Shown here: piece after piece, positions 57,079 through 64,000 of the stretch
Layout of the letters: each line of letters begins with the position of its first letter
Position numbering within the stretch: position 1 is the stretch's first letter
From: Rikenellaceae bacterium
GTDB taxonomy: Bacteria; Bacteroidota; Bacteroidia; Bacteroidales; Rikenellaceae
DNA: 64,000 nt
Direction: 5' to 3'
NCBI GenBank assembly: GCA_015059955.1
Contig: SUZK01000004.1
Location: 62,001 to 126,000 of the forward strand
Translations under genes and position numbers: made by a program
The notes under the pieces: model-generated
What the model was told of the DNA's origin: nothing
The model's input: the letters and a program-made list of their open reading frames with translations, nothing else
The model's database searches: none

Positions 57079-58110
57079 TTATTGCTTGATGTTGCGAACA
57101 TGACACTCCCACGCCCACGCTGAGCGAAGGGTATCGGTAAGCTCACGCTCGGCGCGCCAGCCAAGCTCCTCGTTTGCGAGGGTTGTATCTGCCCATACGG
57201 CGGTCACATCACCTGCACGTCGTGGCGCCACCTTATAGTTGAGTTTTAGGTTGTTAGCCTCCTCAAAGCCGTGTACCAACTCGAATACCGATACGGGGCG
57301 ACCTGTGCCAACATTGAATATCTCGAACGCCTCCTTATTGCGACCCTCTACCATGCGGTCGATGGCCACGACATGGGCACGTGCGAGGTCGACGATGTCG
57401 ATATAGTCGCGTAGACACGAGCCGTCGGGTGTTGGGTAGTCGTCACCAAAGATGCTCAAGCACTCGCGCACGCCCGCTGCTGTCTGCGTGATGTAGGGCA
57501 CGAGGTTGTTGGGCACACCGCGAGGAAGCTCGCCGATGAGTGCCGAGGGGTGCGCACCTATGGGATTGAAGTAGCGCAGAGCTATTCCGTTGAGATGCTC
57601 GACGGCGGCCACGCTGTCGCGGAGGATATCCTCGGCCATCTGCTTGGTGTTGCCATAGGGCGATGTTGCGGGCTTGCGTGGCGTGCGCTCCGTTACGGGG
57701 AGCACGTCGGCATCGCCATACACCGTTGCTGATGATGAGAATACGATGTTGCGACGCTCGTATCTTCGCATGAGGTCGAGGATATTTACCAACGACCCGA
57801 TGTTATTCTGGTAATATTTAAGCGGCTCGGCAACAGACTCACCCACAGCCTTGAAGGCGGCAAAGTGAATTACCGACTGGAAGTCGTGCTCGGCGAAGAG
57901 GCGCTCCATGGCCTCCCTGTCGCAGCAGTCGGCCTCGACAAATGTAGGTGTTACGCCCGTTATTGCAGCGATACCTGCGAGTGACGAGCGGTCGCTATTC
58001 GAGAGGTTGTCGACGATGATAACCTCGTAGCCGGCATTTATAAGCTCCACGGCGGTATGTGAGCCGATATATCCTGCGCCACCGGTGACAAGAACTTTTC
58101 TATTACTCAT
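57079..58110 (-). CDS. galE: UDP-glucose 4-epimerase GalE
   Basis: 343 residues from ATG 58110 (M-S-N-R-K-V-L-V-T-G-G-A-G-Y-I-G-S-H-T); the open frame upstream to 58287 contains the promoter. Extended SDR: F-S-S-S-A-T-V-Y-G (catalytic Ser/Thr), Y-G-N-T-K (catalytic Tyr-Lys), R-Y-F-N-P-I-G-A-H, and V-G-T-G-R-P-V-S-V. It interconverts UDP-glucose and UDP-galactose for glycan synthesis. Confidence 0.95.
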   Translation of the reverse strand: MSNRKVLVTGGAGYIGSHTAVELINAGYEVIIVDNLSNSDRSSLAGIAAITGVTPTFVEADCCDREAMERLFAEHDFQSVIHFAAFKAVGESVAEPLKYYQNNIGSLVNILDLMRRYERRNIVFSSSATVYGDADVLPVTERTPRKPATSPYGNTKQMAEDILRDSVAAVEHLNGIALRYFNPIGAHPSALIGELPRGVPNNLVPYITQTAAGVRECLSIFGDDYPTPDGSCLRDYIDIVDLARAHVVAIDRMVEGRNKEAFEIFNVGTGRPVSVFELVHGFEEANNLKLNYKVAPRRAGDVTAVWADTTLANEELGWRAERELTDTLRSAWAWECHVRNIKQ

Positions 58111-58135
58111 AGCTAATAAAACTCTTTTCAACTTA

Positions 58136-58166
58136 CAAAGGTAAAAATTTTTTTGCTCACTGCAAT
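58136..58166 (-). promoter_or_regulatory. promoter of galE
   Basis: On the minus strand, ATTG (58163-58166), 19 bases, then TACCTTTG (58136-58143), 26 bases before the ATG at 58110. Confidence 0.5.
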
Positions 58167-58305
58167 AATCATGATAAAAAAGCAGCATAATAGGATTAAG
58201 ATGCAAGTTCAAAGAAGAATGATGAAAGATAAGCAGGCTTTGCCCGCAGAGAGACAGCAGGGACAACGCCAATACTTCCTCTATCATCTTTGAACTTCAC
58301 TCTTC

Positions 58306-58336
58306 TTTGCACTTTCATCTTTTTTTACTATCTTTA
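58306..58336 (+). promoter_or_regulatory. promoter of the PSP1-gldH-trmB-rlmD operon
   Basis: TTTG (58306-58309), 19 bases, then TATCTTTA (58329-58336). The region 58311-58340 closely repeats 31285-31312 before yebC. Confidence 0.5.
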
Positions 58337-58368
58337 CGCCGTAATGTACATATACAAGTAGGAAGACA

Positions 58369-59766
58369 ATGAGTTGTAACAAAAAACATAATCCCGAAAT
58401 GGGGCGCGGAGCCATCTTCTGCGACTGTGGCGATGAGATTGAGGCAATAGCTGCCGAGGGCTGCTACAAGCTGCACGAGACAAACTGGCTCGAGGAGTAC
58501 CCCAACAACATACCCACCGACATCTTTGAGGTGCGCTTCAAGAATACGCGCCGCTCGTACTACCAGAATGTCAACAACCTCGACCTCAAGCGTGGCGACA
58601 TCGTCGCTGTGGAGGCGTCGCCAGGTCACGACATCGGCATCATCTCGCTCACAGGCGACATGGTGGCAAAGCAGATGCGTCGCGTGGGCTTCAACCCCCA
58701 CAATGGCGAGTTCAAGAAGATATACCGCAAGGCACGCCCCTACGACATCGAGAAGTGGCAGGAGGCGATAGCCCTCGAGCATGAGACGATGATTGCCTCA
58801 CGACAGATTGCTGCCGACATGGGCCTCAACATGAAGATTGGCGACGTGGAGTATCAGGGCGACAAGATAAAGGCGATATTCTACTACATCGCCGACGAGC
58901 GTGTCGACTTCCGTGAGCTTATCAAGGTCTTTGCCGACCGCTTCCGCATACGTATCGAGATGAAGCAGATTGGTGCACGTCAGGAGGCTGGCCGCATTGG
59001 TGGCATCGGCGCCTGTGGCCGAGAGCTATGCTGCGCATCGTGGATGTCGAGCTTCTCGAGTGTGACAACAAACGCGGCTCGCATGCAAGAGATATCGCTA
59101 AACCCACAGAAACTTGCGGGCCAGTGCTCGAAGCTCAAGTGCTGTCTTATGCACGAGTACGACGTATATGCCGATGCGCGACGCACCATACCGCGTCTAC
59201 GCGATGCCTTGCAGACCCTCGATGGCGAGTACTACCTTGTAAAGGTAGACCCACTAGCGCAGACAATGACATTCTCAACAAGCAAGGGCGCTATGGTAAA
59301 CCTCACAACATTGCCTATATGGCGTGTTAAGGAGATTATAGCCATCAACCGCGCCGGCGAGAAGGCCGAGACGTTGCTCGGCGACAGCGATAGCGGCAAG
59401 GTCGAGGAGCCTACATACCGTAACGAGGAGGATAGCATCACCCGCTTCGACAGCAAGAGCAAGCGCAGCAAGCGTAACAAGCGCCGCGGCAACAAGGAGC
59501 GAGGCGCCGAGGGTGGCGAGCAGAGCACCGAGAAGCAGGAGGCACAGGAGCGTAAAGAGAAGCCTGCAAAGGAGCAGACACCTAAGCAGGAGCGTGGCGA
59601 GCAGCGCAACGAGGGCGAGGCTGAGCATCGTGGCGAGGGCGAGGAGCGCCGCCACAGAGATAACCGCCGCCAGCGTCCAGGGCGTGGTCGTCGTCATGGC
59701 GACAGAGGCCACCGCGAGCAGGGTCAGCAGGGCGAGAGCAGACCACATAACGAGAACAAGGAGTAG
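58369..59766 (+). CDS. PSP1-domain protein (RicT/YaaT-like) with charged tail
   Basis: 465 residues. The PSP1 core (about 45-330) includes V-E-A-S-P-G-H-D-I-G, R-V-D-F-R-E-L-I-K-V-F-A, R-I-R-I-E-M-K-Q-I-G-A-R-Q-E-A, and the Cys-rich G-I-G-A-C-G-R-E-L-C-C-A-S-W with Q-C-S-K-L-K-C-C-L-M-H-E. RicT in Bacillus is part of an Fe-S complex controlling RNase Y; such a role here is only an inference. The last 100 residues are a Lys/Arg/Glu/Gly/Gln-rich low-complexity tail that may bind RNA. First gene of an operon. Confidence 0.88.
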   Translation: MSCNKKHNPEMGRGAIFCDCGDEIEAIAAEGCYKLHETNWLEEYPNNIPTDIFEVRFKNTRRSYYQNVNNLDLKRGDIVAVEASPGHDIGIISLTGDMVAKQMRRVGFNPHNGEFKKIYRKARPYDIEKWQEAIALEHETMIASRQIAADMGLNMKIGDVEYQGDKIKAIFYYIADERVDFRELIKVFADRFRIRIEMKQIGARQEAGRIGGIGACGRELCCASWMSSFSSVTTNAARMQEISLNPQKLAGQCSKLKCCLMHEYDVYADARRTIPRLRDALQTLDGEYYLVKVDPLAQTMTFSTSKGAMVNLTTLPIWRVKEIIAINRAGEKAETLLGDSDSGKVEEPTYRNEEDSITRFDSKSKRSKRNKRRGNKERGAEGGEQSTEKQEAQERKEKPAKEQTPKQERGEQRNEGEAEHRGEGEERRHRDNRRQRPGRGRRHGDRGHREQGQQGESRPHNENKE

Positions 59767-59769
59767 GCG

Positions 59770-60207
59770 ATGAGAGGGCTTATAGCACGATGGCTACTGC
59801 CAACAGTAGCACTACTCATGGTGGCGTGTGGCGGTGGCGAGAAACGTCACGCCGAGGCACACGACATCGAGGGCGAGGTGTGGGACAATACCGAGGAGTT
59901 TGTATACAACAACCAGGACTCGTTAGCGGTACGCGACATAGCCATCATCGTGCGCTACGATATGGACTATGTTGCCGACTCAGTGCCCCTACGCATACTC
60001 ACCATATCGCCCGACTCGCTAATATATGAGGAGCCGTTCACACTGCACATACCACACCTCGCGGATATGTATCCCGAGGAGCACACCTTCGTATATCGCC
60101 GTAACGTGACACTACAACGTAAGGGCGACTACCGCTTCCGCATAACACCCGAGGCACCTGTCGAGGGTATTATGGCTGTGGGCATGGTGCTAAGCGACAA
60201 AGAGTAA
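59770..60207 (+). CDS. gldH: GldH-like lipoprotein
   Basis: 145 residues, lipobox M-V-A-C (Cys20). A beta-rich domain follows with F-V-Y-N-N-Q-D-S-L, V-R-D-I-A-I-I-V-R-Y-D and a C-terminal Y-R-F-R-I-T-P-E-A-P-V-E-G-I-M-A-V-G-M-V-L. The weak similarity and the position right after a PSP1 gene fit GldH, which in Bacteroidales is kept without a gliding apparatus. It starts 3 bp after the PSP1 stop. Confidence 0.65.
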   Translation: MRGLIARWLLPTVALLMVACGGGEKRHAEAHDIEGEVWDNTEEFVYNNQDSLAVRDIAIIVRYDMDYVADSVPLRILTISPDSLIYEEPFTLHIPHLADMYPEEHTFVYRRNVTLQRKGDYRFRITPEAPVEGIMAVGMVLSDKE

Positions 60208-60228
60208 CACCGACAAATAACCATCCGT

Positions 60229-60981
60229 ATGGGAAAAGATAAGCTACGTAAGTTTGCCGAGAACCTGACGTTCAAGTGCTTGGTACAACCCGAATTTGAA
60301 GACATCTTCCACAAGGACCACCCCCTAAAGGGGCACTGGCATAAGGAGTTCTTCCACAACGACAACCCCATAATCTTGGAGCTCGGCTGTGGCCGCGGCG
60401 AGTACACCATAGCTCTCGCCGAGCGTAACCCCAACTGCAACTACATAGGCATAGACATCAAGGGTGCACGTATGTGGCGAGGTGCTAAGACCGCCACCGA
60501 GCGCAACATGACAAACGTGGGCTTCGTGCGTACGCGCATTGAGTTCATTCGCTCGTTCTTCGCCGAGGGCGAGATATCGGAGATATGGATAACATTCCCC
60601 GACCCTCAGCTCAAGAGCCGCCGCGCCAAGAAGCGCCTTACATCGCCCCTATTCCTTGCCGACTACAAGAAGATGCTTGCAGAGGATGGTGTCATCAACC
60701 TCAAAACCGATTCGCAGCACCTCTATGCCTATACCGCTGCTGTCATCGACCGTCTTGGCCTCGACGTGGAGGTGCAGAACGACGATATCTACGGCTCAGG
60801 GTATGCCGACGAGGTGCTATCTGTAAAGACCGCCTACGAGACCAAGTTCGTAGCCATGGGTCTGCCTATAACATACACCCGCTTCCGTCTGGGCGCCTGC
60901 ACCAACTTCGACTACTTCGACTGGGAGGGCGACGACGTATTGGAGAAGGATGCCGAGAGCAACAGAACTAAAGCCTTTTAA
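60229..60981 (+). CDS. trmB: tRNA (guanine-N7)-methyltransferase TrmB
   Basis: 250 residues. SAM motif E-L-G-C-G-R-G-E-Y (about 44-52), I-D-I-K-G-A-R-M-W-R-G, and the family signature I-T-F-P-D-P-Q-L-K-S-R-R-A-K-K-R-L, with T-R-F-R near the C-terminus. It makes m7G46 in tRNA. In the operon between gldH and rlmD (21 and 11 bp gaps). Confidence 0.95.
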   Translation: MGKDKLRKFAENLTFKCLVQPEFEDIFHKDHPLKGHWHKEFFHNDNPIILELGCGRGEYTIALAERNPNCNYIGIDIKGARMWRGAKTATERNMTNVGFVRTRIEFIRSFFAEGEISEIWITFPDPQLKSRRAKKRLTSPLFLADYKKMLAEDGVINLKTDSQHLYAYTAAVIDRLGLDVEVQNDDIYGSGYADEVLSVKTAYETKFVAMGLPITYTRFRLGACTNFDYFDWEGDDVLEKDAESNRTKAF

Positions 60982-60992
60982 CGTAAGCAATC

Positions 60993-62405
60993 ATGGGAAA
61001 GAGAAGAAAGGATTACCCCCTTATCGAGGGTCTACATATCACAACCCTTGCCGCCGAGGGTAAGGCGATGGGCAAGGTCGACAACCAGGTAATCTTCGTG
61101 CCTATGGCCGTACCTGGCGACATCGTGGATGTGCAGGTGCGCAAGCACCACCGCCGCTTTATGGAGGCAACCATTGTGCGCTTCATCGAAGAATCACCCC
61201 TCAGAATAAAACCATTCTGCGAACATTTTGGCGTGTGTGGCGGCTGCAAGTGGCAGAGCCTACCCTACGACGAGCAGCTAAAGCAGAAGCGCCAGCAGGT
61301 CGAAGATCAGCTTGTGCGCATCGGTCATCTCAATATCCCTGAGGTGCGCTCATGTCTTGGCTCGGAGCGCACGCGCGAGTACCGCAACAAGCTTGAGTTC
61401 ACCTTTGCCGACAAGCGCTGGCTTACCTACGAGGAGATTGCCGAGGGTGGCGACATAGCAACGACACCCGCCGTAGGTTTCCACATTCCTGGCTGCTTCG
61501 ACAAGGTGCTCGACATCAACAAGTGCCACCTTCAAGTGGACCTCTCGAACCGCATACGTCTTGCCACAAAGCAGTTCTGCATAGATAACAACTACTCGTT
61601 CCACAACGCCAAGGCTCACGAGGGTCTTATGCGCACGATGGTCATCCGCACCGCCTCGACAGGCGAGGTGATGGTAATAGTCGTCTTCAACGAGAACGAC
61701 ACGGAGCGCATCAACGCCCTTATGTCGTACTTGCAGAGCTCGTTTACGGAGATTACGTCGCTCATATACATGGTTAACGACAAGTGGAACGACTCGCTCG
61801 GCGACCGCGAGCCTATATGCTTTGCGGGCAAGGACCACATCATTGAGGAGATGGAGGGACTGCAATTTAAGGTTGGCCCCAAGTCCTTCTACCAGACAAA
61901 CTCAGAGCAGGCATACGAGCTATACAAGGTCACGCGCGACTTCGCCGAACTTAAGCCAACGGATGTCCTCTACGACCTCTACACAGGTACGGGAACGATT
62001 GCCAACTTCTGCGCACGCCGCGCCGCCAAGGTTGTGGGTGTGGAGTATGTACCTGAGGCTATCGAGGATGCGGTAATCAACTCGAAGCTCAACAACATAG
62101 AGAATACTACCTTCTACGCTGGTGACATGAAGGATGTGCTTAGCGACGACTTCGTCGAGCGCAACGGCCGCCCCGATGTCATCATCCTCGACCCACCACG
62201 CGCCGGCGTCGACGAGCGCGTATTGGAGGTCATCAAGCGTGCAGCCCCCGAACGTATGGTATATGTTAGTTGCAACCCCTCAACCCAAGCACGCGACCTT
62301 GCACTACTCGACGACATGTATGAGATATTGGCCGTACAGCCTGTCGATATGTTCCCACATACGCACCATGTCGAGAACGTAGTGAAGCTACGCAAGAGAG
62401 GTTAA
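60993..62405 (+). CDS. rlmD: 23S rRNA (uracil-C5)-methyltransferase RlmD/RumA type
   Basis: 470 residues. N-terminal TRAM domain (15-70), Fe-S motif C-E-H-F-G-V-C-G-G-C (about 73-82), methyltransferase domain with S-F-Y-Q-T-N, Y-D-L-Y-T-G-T-G-T-I, L-D-P-P-R-A-G, and the catalytic Cys in Y-V-S-C-N-P. The target could be U1939 or a related uridine; the paralogues RlmC, RlmD and TrmA cannot be separated for certain by eye. Confidence 0.92.
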   Translation: MGKRRKDYPLIEGLHITTLAAEGKAMGKVDNQVIFVPMAVPGDIVDVQVRKHHRRFMEATIVRFIEESPLRIKPFCEHFGVCGGCKWQSLPYDEQLKQKRQQVEDQLVRIGHLNIPEVRSCLGSERTREYRNKLEFTFADKRWLTYEEIAEGGDIATTPAVGFHIPGCFDKVLDINKCHLQVDLSNRIRLATKQFCIDNNYSFHNAKAHEGLMRTMVIRTASTGEVMVIVVFNENDTERINALMSYLQSSFTEITSLIYMVNDKWNDSLGDREPICFAGKDHIIEEMEGLQFKVGPKSFYQTNSEQAYELYKVTRDFAELKPTDVLYDLYTGTGTIANFCARRAAKVVGVEYVPEAIEDAVINSKLNNIENTTFYAGDMKDVLSDDFVERNGRPDVIILDPPRAGVDERVLEVIKRAAPERMVYVSCNPSTQARDLALLDDMYEILAVQPVDMFPHTHHVENVVKLRKRG

Positions 62406-62435
62406 ATAGCAACAAACGACAATAACTCGCTTATT

Positions 62436-64000
62436 ATGAAAAACTTATTGCTTAGCATTGTGGCGCTACTAATGGTTTGCGGAGTTAGCGCCAAGCGCCC
62501 TATTACACTCAGCTCACCCAACGAGCAACTTAAAGCAACGTTTCATATAGACAAGAAGGGAACACCTCGCTACACCCTCAGCTTTAACGACGAGGAGATT
62601 ATCAAGGCATCGCCCCTCGGTATCGTCACCACTGAGGAGGATATGCGTAGCGGGCTGCGTCTTTGTGAGGTTACACACTTTGCAGAGGATAACACCTGGG
62701 AGCCTGTATGGGGTCAGTATGCCACCATCCGTGACAACTATAACGCCATGAGTGCCGAGCTGATGACCAAGCGCGACAATGTACTTTATATAGATATGCG
62801 TCTTTATGACGATGGCCTTGCCATACGCTATCGTCTTGACGGCAAGGGCGAGGCAACAATCATCGACGAGACAACGTCGTTCACCCTCGGTAGCGACGCC
62901 TACAACACCTACTGGATTGCTGGCAGCTACGATGACGATGAGTTTGGCTATGTTAACACAACGCTCAGCGGCATCACACGCGAGAATATGGAGCTATCGT
63001 CGAGCAGCGAGCGCAAGCTACCTTACCCCGCGGTAAACACACCCGTTACGATGGTCACCGAACGTGGCACCCATATCTCGATACACGAGGCGGCGTTATG
63101 GCACTACCCCGCCATGAGCCTACGCTATGACGCCAAGAGCAACACTCTCACCTCGGACCTCGCCTCGGTAGGCAAGGTTAAGAGTGAGGTTACATTGCCC
63201 TTTGCCACACCATGGCGTGTAGTCATCGTTGGCAACCGCGCAGGAGCGCTCATTGAGTCGTCGCTAATACTCAACCTCAACGAGCCATGCCGCTTAGAGG
63301 ATACATCGTGGATTAAGCCTATGAAGTATGTGGGCGTATGGTGGGAGATGCACCTCAAGCGTTCGACATGGGATATGGATGGTGGTGCGCCACACTGCGC
63401 AACGACGGAGAATGTCTGCCGATATATAGACTTTGCGGCCGAGAATGGCTTTGGTGGTGTCTTGGTCGAGGGCTGGAACGAAGGCTGGGGCCGTGGCGAG
63501 AGATTTGACTACTGTCAGCCATACCCCGACTTCGATATAGACTACATCACAGCCTATGCACGCGAGCGTGGCGTGATGCTCATAGGTCACCACGAGACAT
63601 ACGCCAACGTCGAGAACTACGAGGCGCAGATGAGCGACGCCTATGCCTACTACGCCTCGAAGGGTGTTGGCTCTGTTAAGACGGGCTATGTCGGTAATAT
63701 CGCCAACCGCCTGCATAATAGCCGCGATATGGTAGACCACTATAATAGAACGGTTATGGAGGCTGCCGAGCACCGCCTCACGGTGGACATCCACGAGCCA
63801 GTGCACCCTACGGGTATCTGCCGCACATACCCCAACTTGGTGAGTGCCGAGGGTATGCGTGGTCAGGAGTGGCAGGCATGGAATAGCGGTAACTCGATAA
63901 GCCACAACACTATACTACCCTTTACACGTAACGTGGCAGGTGCTATGGACTTCACCCCAGGTATCTTCGATGTGCGCTACCATAACACCGTAAACAAAGC
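62436..64000 (+). CDS. GH97 glycoside hydrolase (SusB-like), 3' end outside the window
   Basis: 521 codons present, frame open to the end. Signal peptide M-K-N-L-L-L-S-I-V-A-L-L (cleavage after V-S-A), an N-terminal beta domain (25-280; R-L-Y-D-D-G-L-A-I-R-Y-R), then the catalytic barrel: Y-V-G-V-W-W-E-M-H, V-L-V-E-G-W-N-E-G-W, G-H-H-E-T, V-K-T-G-Y-V-G-N, V-D-I-H-E-P and A-E-G-M-R-G-Q-E-W. K-T-G-Y lacks the Asp nucleophile of retaining GH97 enzymes, so this is probably an inverting alpha-glucosidase like SusB, calcium-dependent and periplasmic. It starts 30 bp after rlmD; no susCD pair is visible in the window. Confidence 0.9.
   Translation, partial: MKNLLLSIVALLMVCGVSAKRPITLSSPNEQLKATFHIDKKGTPRYTLSFNDEEIIKASPLGIVTTEEDMRSGLRLCEVTHFAEDNTWEPVWGQYATIRDNYNAMSAELMTKRDNVLYIDMRLYDDGLAIRYRLDGKGEATIIDETTSFTLGSDAYNTYWIAGSYDDDEFGYVNTTLSGITRENMELSSSSERKLPYPAVNTPVTMVTERGTHISIHEAALWHYPAMSLRYDAKSNTLTSDLASVGKVKSEVTLPFATPWRVVIVGNRAGALIESSLILNLNEPCRLEDTSWIKPMKYVGVWWEMHLKRSTWDMDGGAPHCATTENVCRYIDFAAENGFGGVLVEGWNEGWGRGERFDYCQPYPDFDIDYITAYARERGVMLIGHHETYANVENYEAQMSDAYAYYASKGVGSVKTGYVGNIANRLHNSRDMVDHYNRTVMEAAEHRLTVDIHEPVHPTGICRTYPNLVSAEGMRGQEWQAWNSGNSISHNTILPFTRNVAGAMDFTPGIFDVRYHNTVNK

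Noticed and set aside
1..64000. tRNA or rRNA genes
   Set aside because: All intergenic stretches were read for cloverleaf-like segments with T-loop sequence and for rRNA core sequences; none was convincing. A covariance-model scan would settle it.

Overview
The window looks like chromosome of an anaerobic, gut-type Bacteroidales bacterium. Rikenellaceae (Alistipes-like) is my best guess, but no 16S rRNA or marker phylogeny is available here. The grounds are: many lipoproteins with N-terminal BACON or coiled-coil modules; GldE and GldH homologues without other gliding genes; a degenerate DksA-like protein; ExbB-ExbD-ExbD genes; a GH97 and a sialidase; and recurrent Bacteroidetes promoters of the form (T/C)TTG-N19/20-TAnnTTTG. 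No tRNA, rRNA, CRISPR array, integrase or transposase was recognised.

Layout. 1-6216 (minus): a partial BACON lipoprotein, a four-helix-bundle protein, tandem repeats and a large coiled-coil lipoprotein. 6217-7338: an intergenic region with duplicated hairpin repeats and a candidate structured small RNA. 7339-12319 (plus): a glycosyltransferase and an etfB-etfA-acyl-CoA dehydrogenase operon. 12512-15918 (minus): exbB, a coiled-coil membrane protein and two exbD genes. 16177-29061 (minus): ansA, tatD, dprA, a MATE pump, a phosphopantetheinyl transferase, gldE, and the cell-division/wall block ftsZ-ftsA-ftsQ-murC-murG, transcribed from murG. 29374-30738: a RepA-like ATPase gene whose repetitive 3' end is duplicated in inverted orientation on the other side of the gene. 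31366-36129 (plus): yebC, ileS and a DksA-like gene. 36394-40026 (minus): superoxide reductase and fabH-fabF-fabG. 40262-42535 (plus): a membrane LytTR regulator preceded by three phased repeats, and a YbdG-like MscS channel. 42584-48101 (minus): a large lipoprotein, then a glycosyltransferase-SDR-sialidase operon. 48276-53726 (minus): two radical SAM/SPASM enzymes, a small membrane/lipoprotein gene, five paralogous small lipoproteins and one unrelated lipoprotein. 54005-56244 (plus): ispG and recO. 56410-58110 (minus): a beta-barrel-like protein and galE. 58369-64000 (plus): a PSP1/RicT-like gene, gldH, trmB, rlmD and a truncated GH97 gene.

The most interesting locus is the radical SAM/lipoprotein operon. 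Five paralogues share a lipobox, a Y-G-x-P motif just after the lipidated Cys, a carboxypeptidase-regulatory-like fold and an invariant D-x-D-G-x-x-N-G-G-E-F motif, next to two SPASM maturases. This suggests a surface-lipoprotein modification system. Its promoter region shares a 24-bp element (21 identities), at the same distance from the -33 box, with the promoter of the 656-residue lipoprotein at 42584-44554, so the two units may be co-regulated. A second notable structure is the inverted repeat around the RepA-like ATPase: inversion between its arms would, on paper, swap the protein's C-terminal tail in frame.
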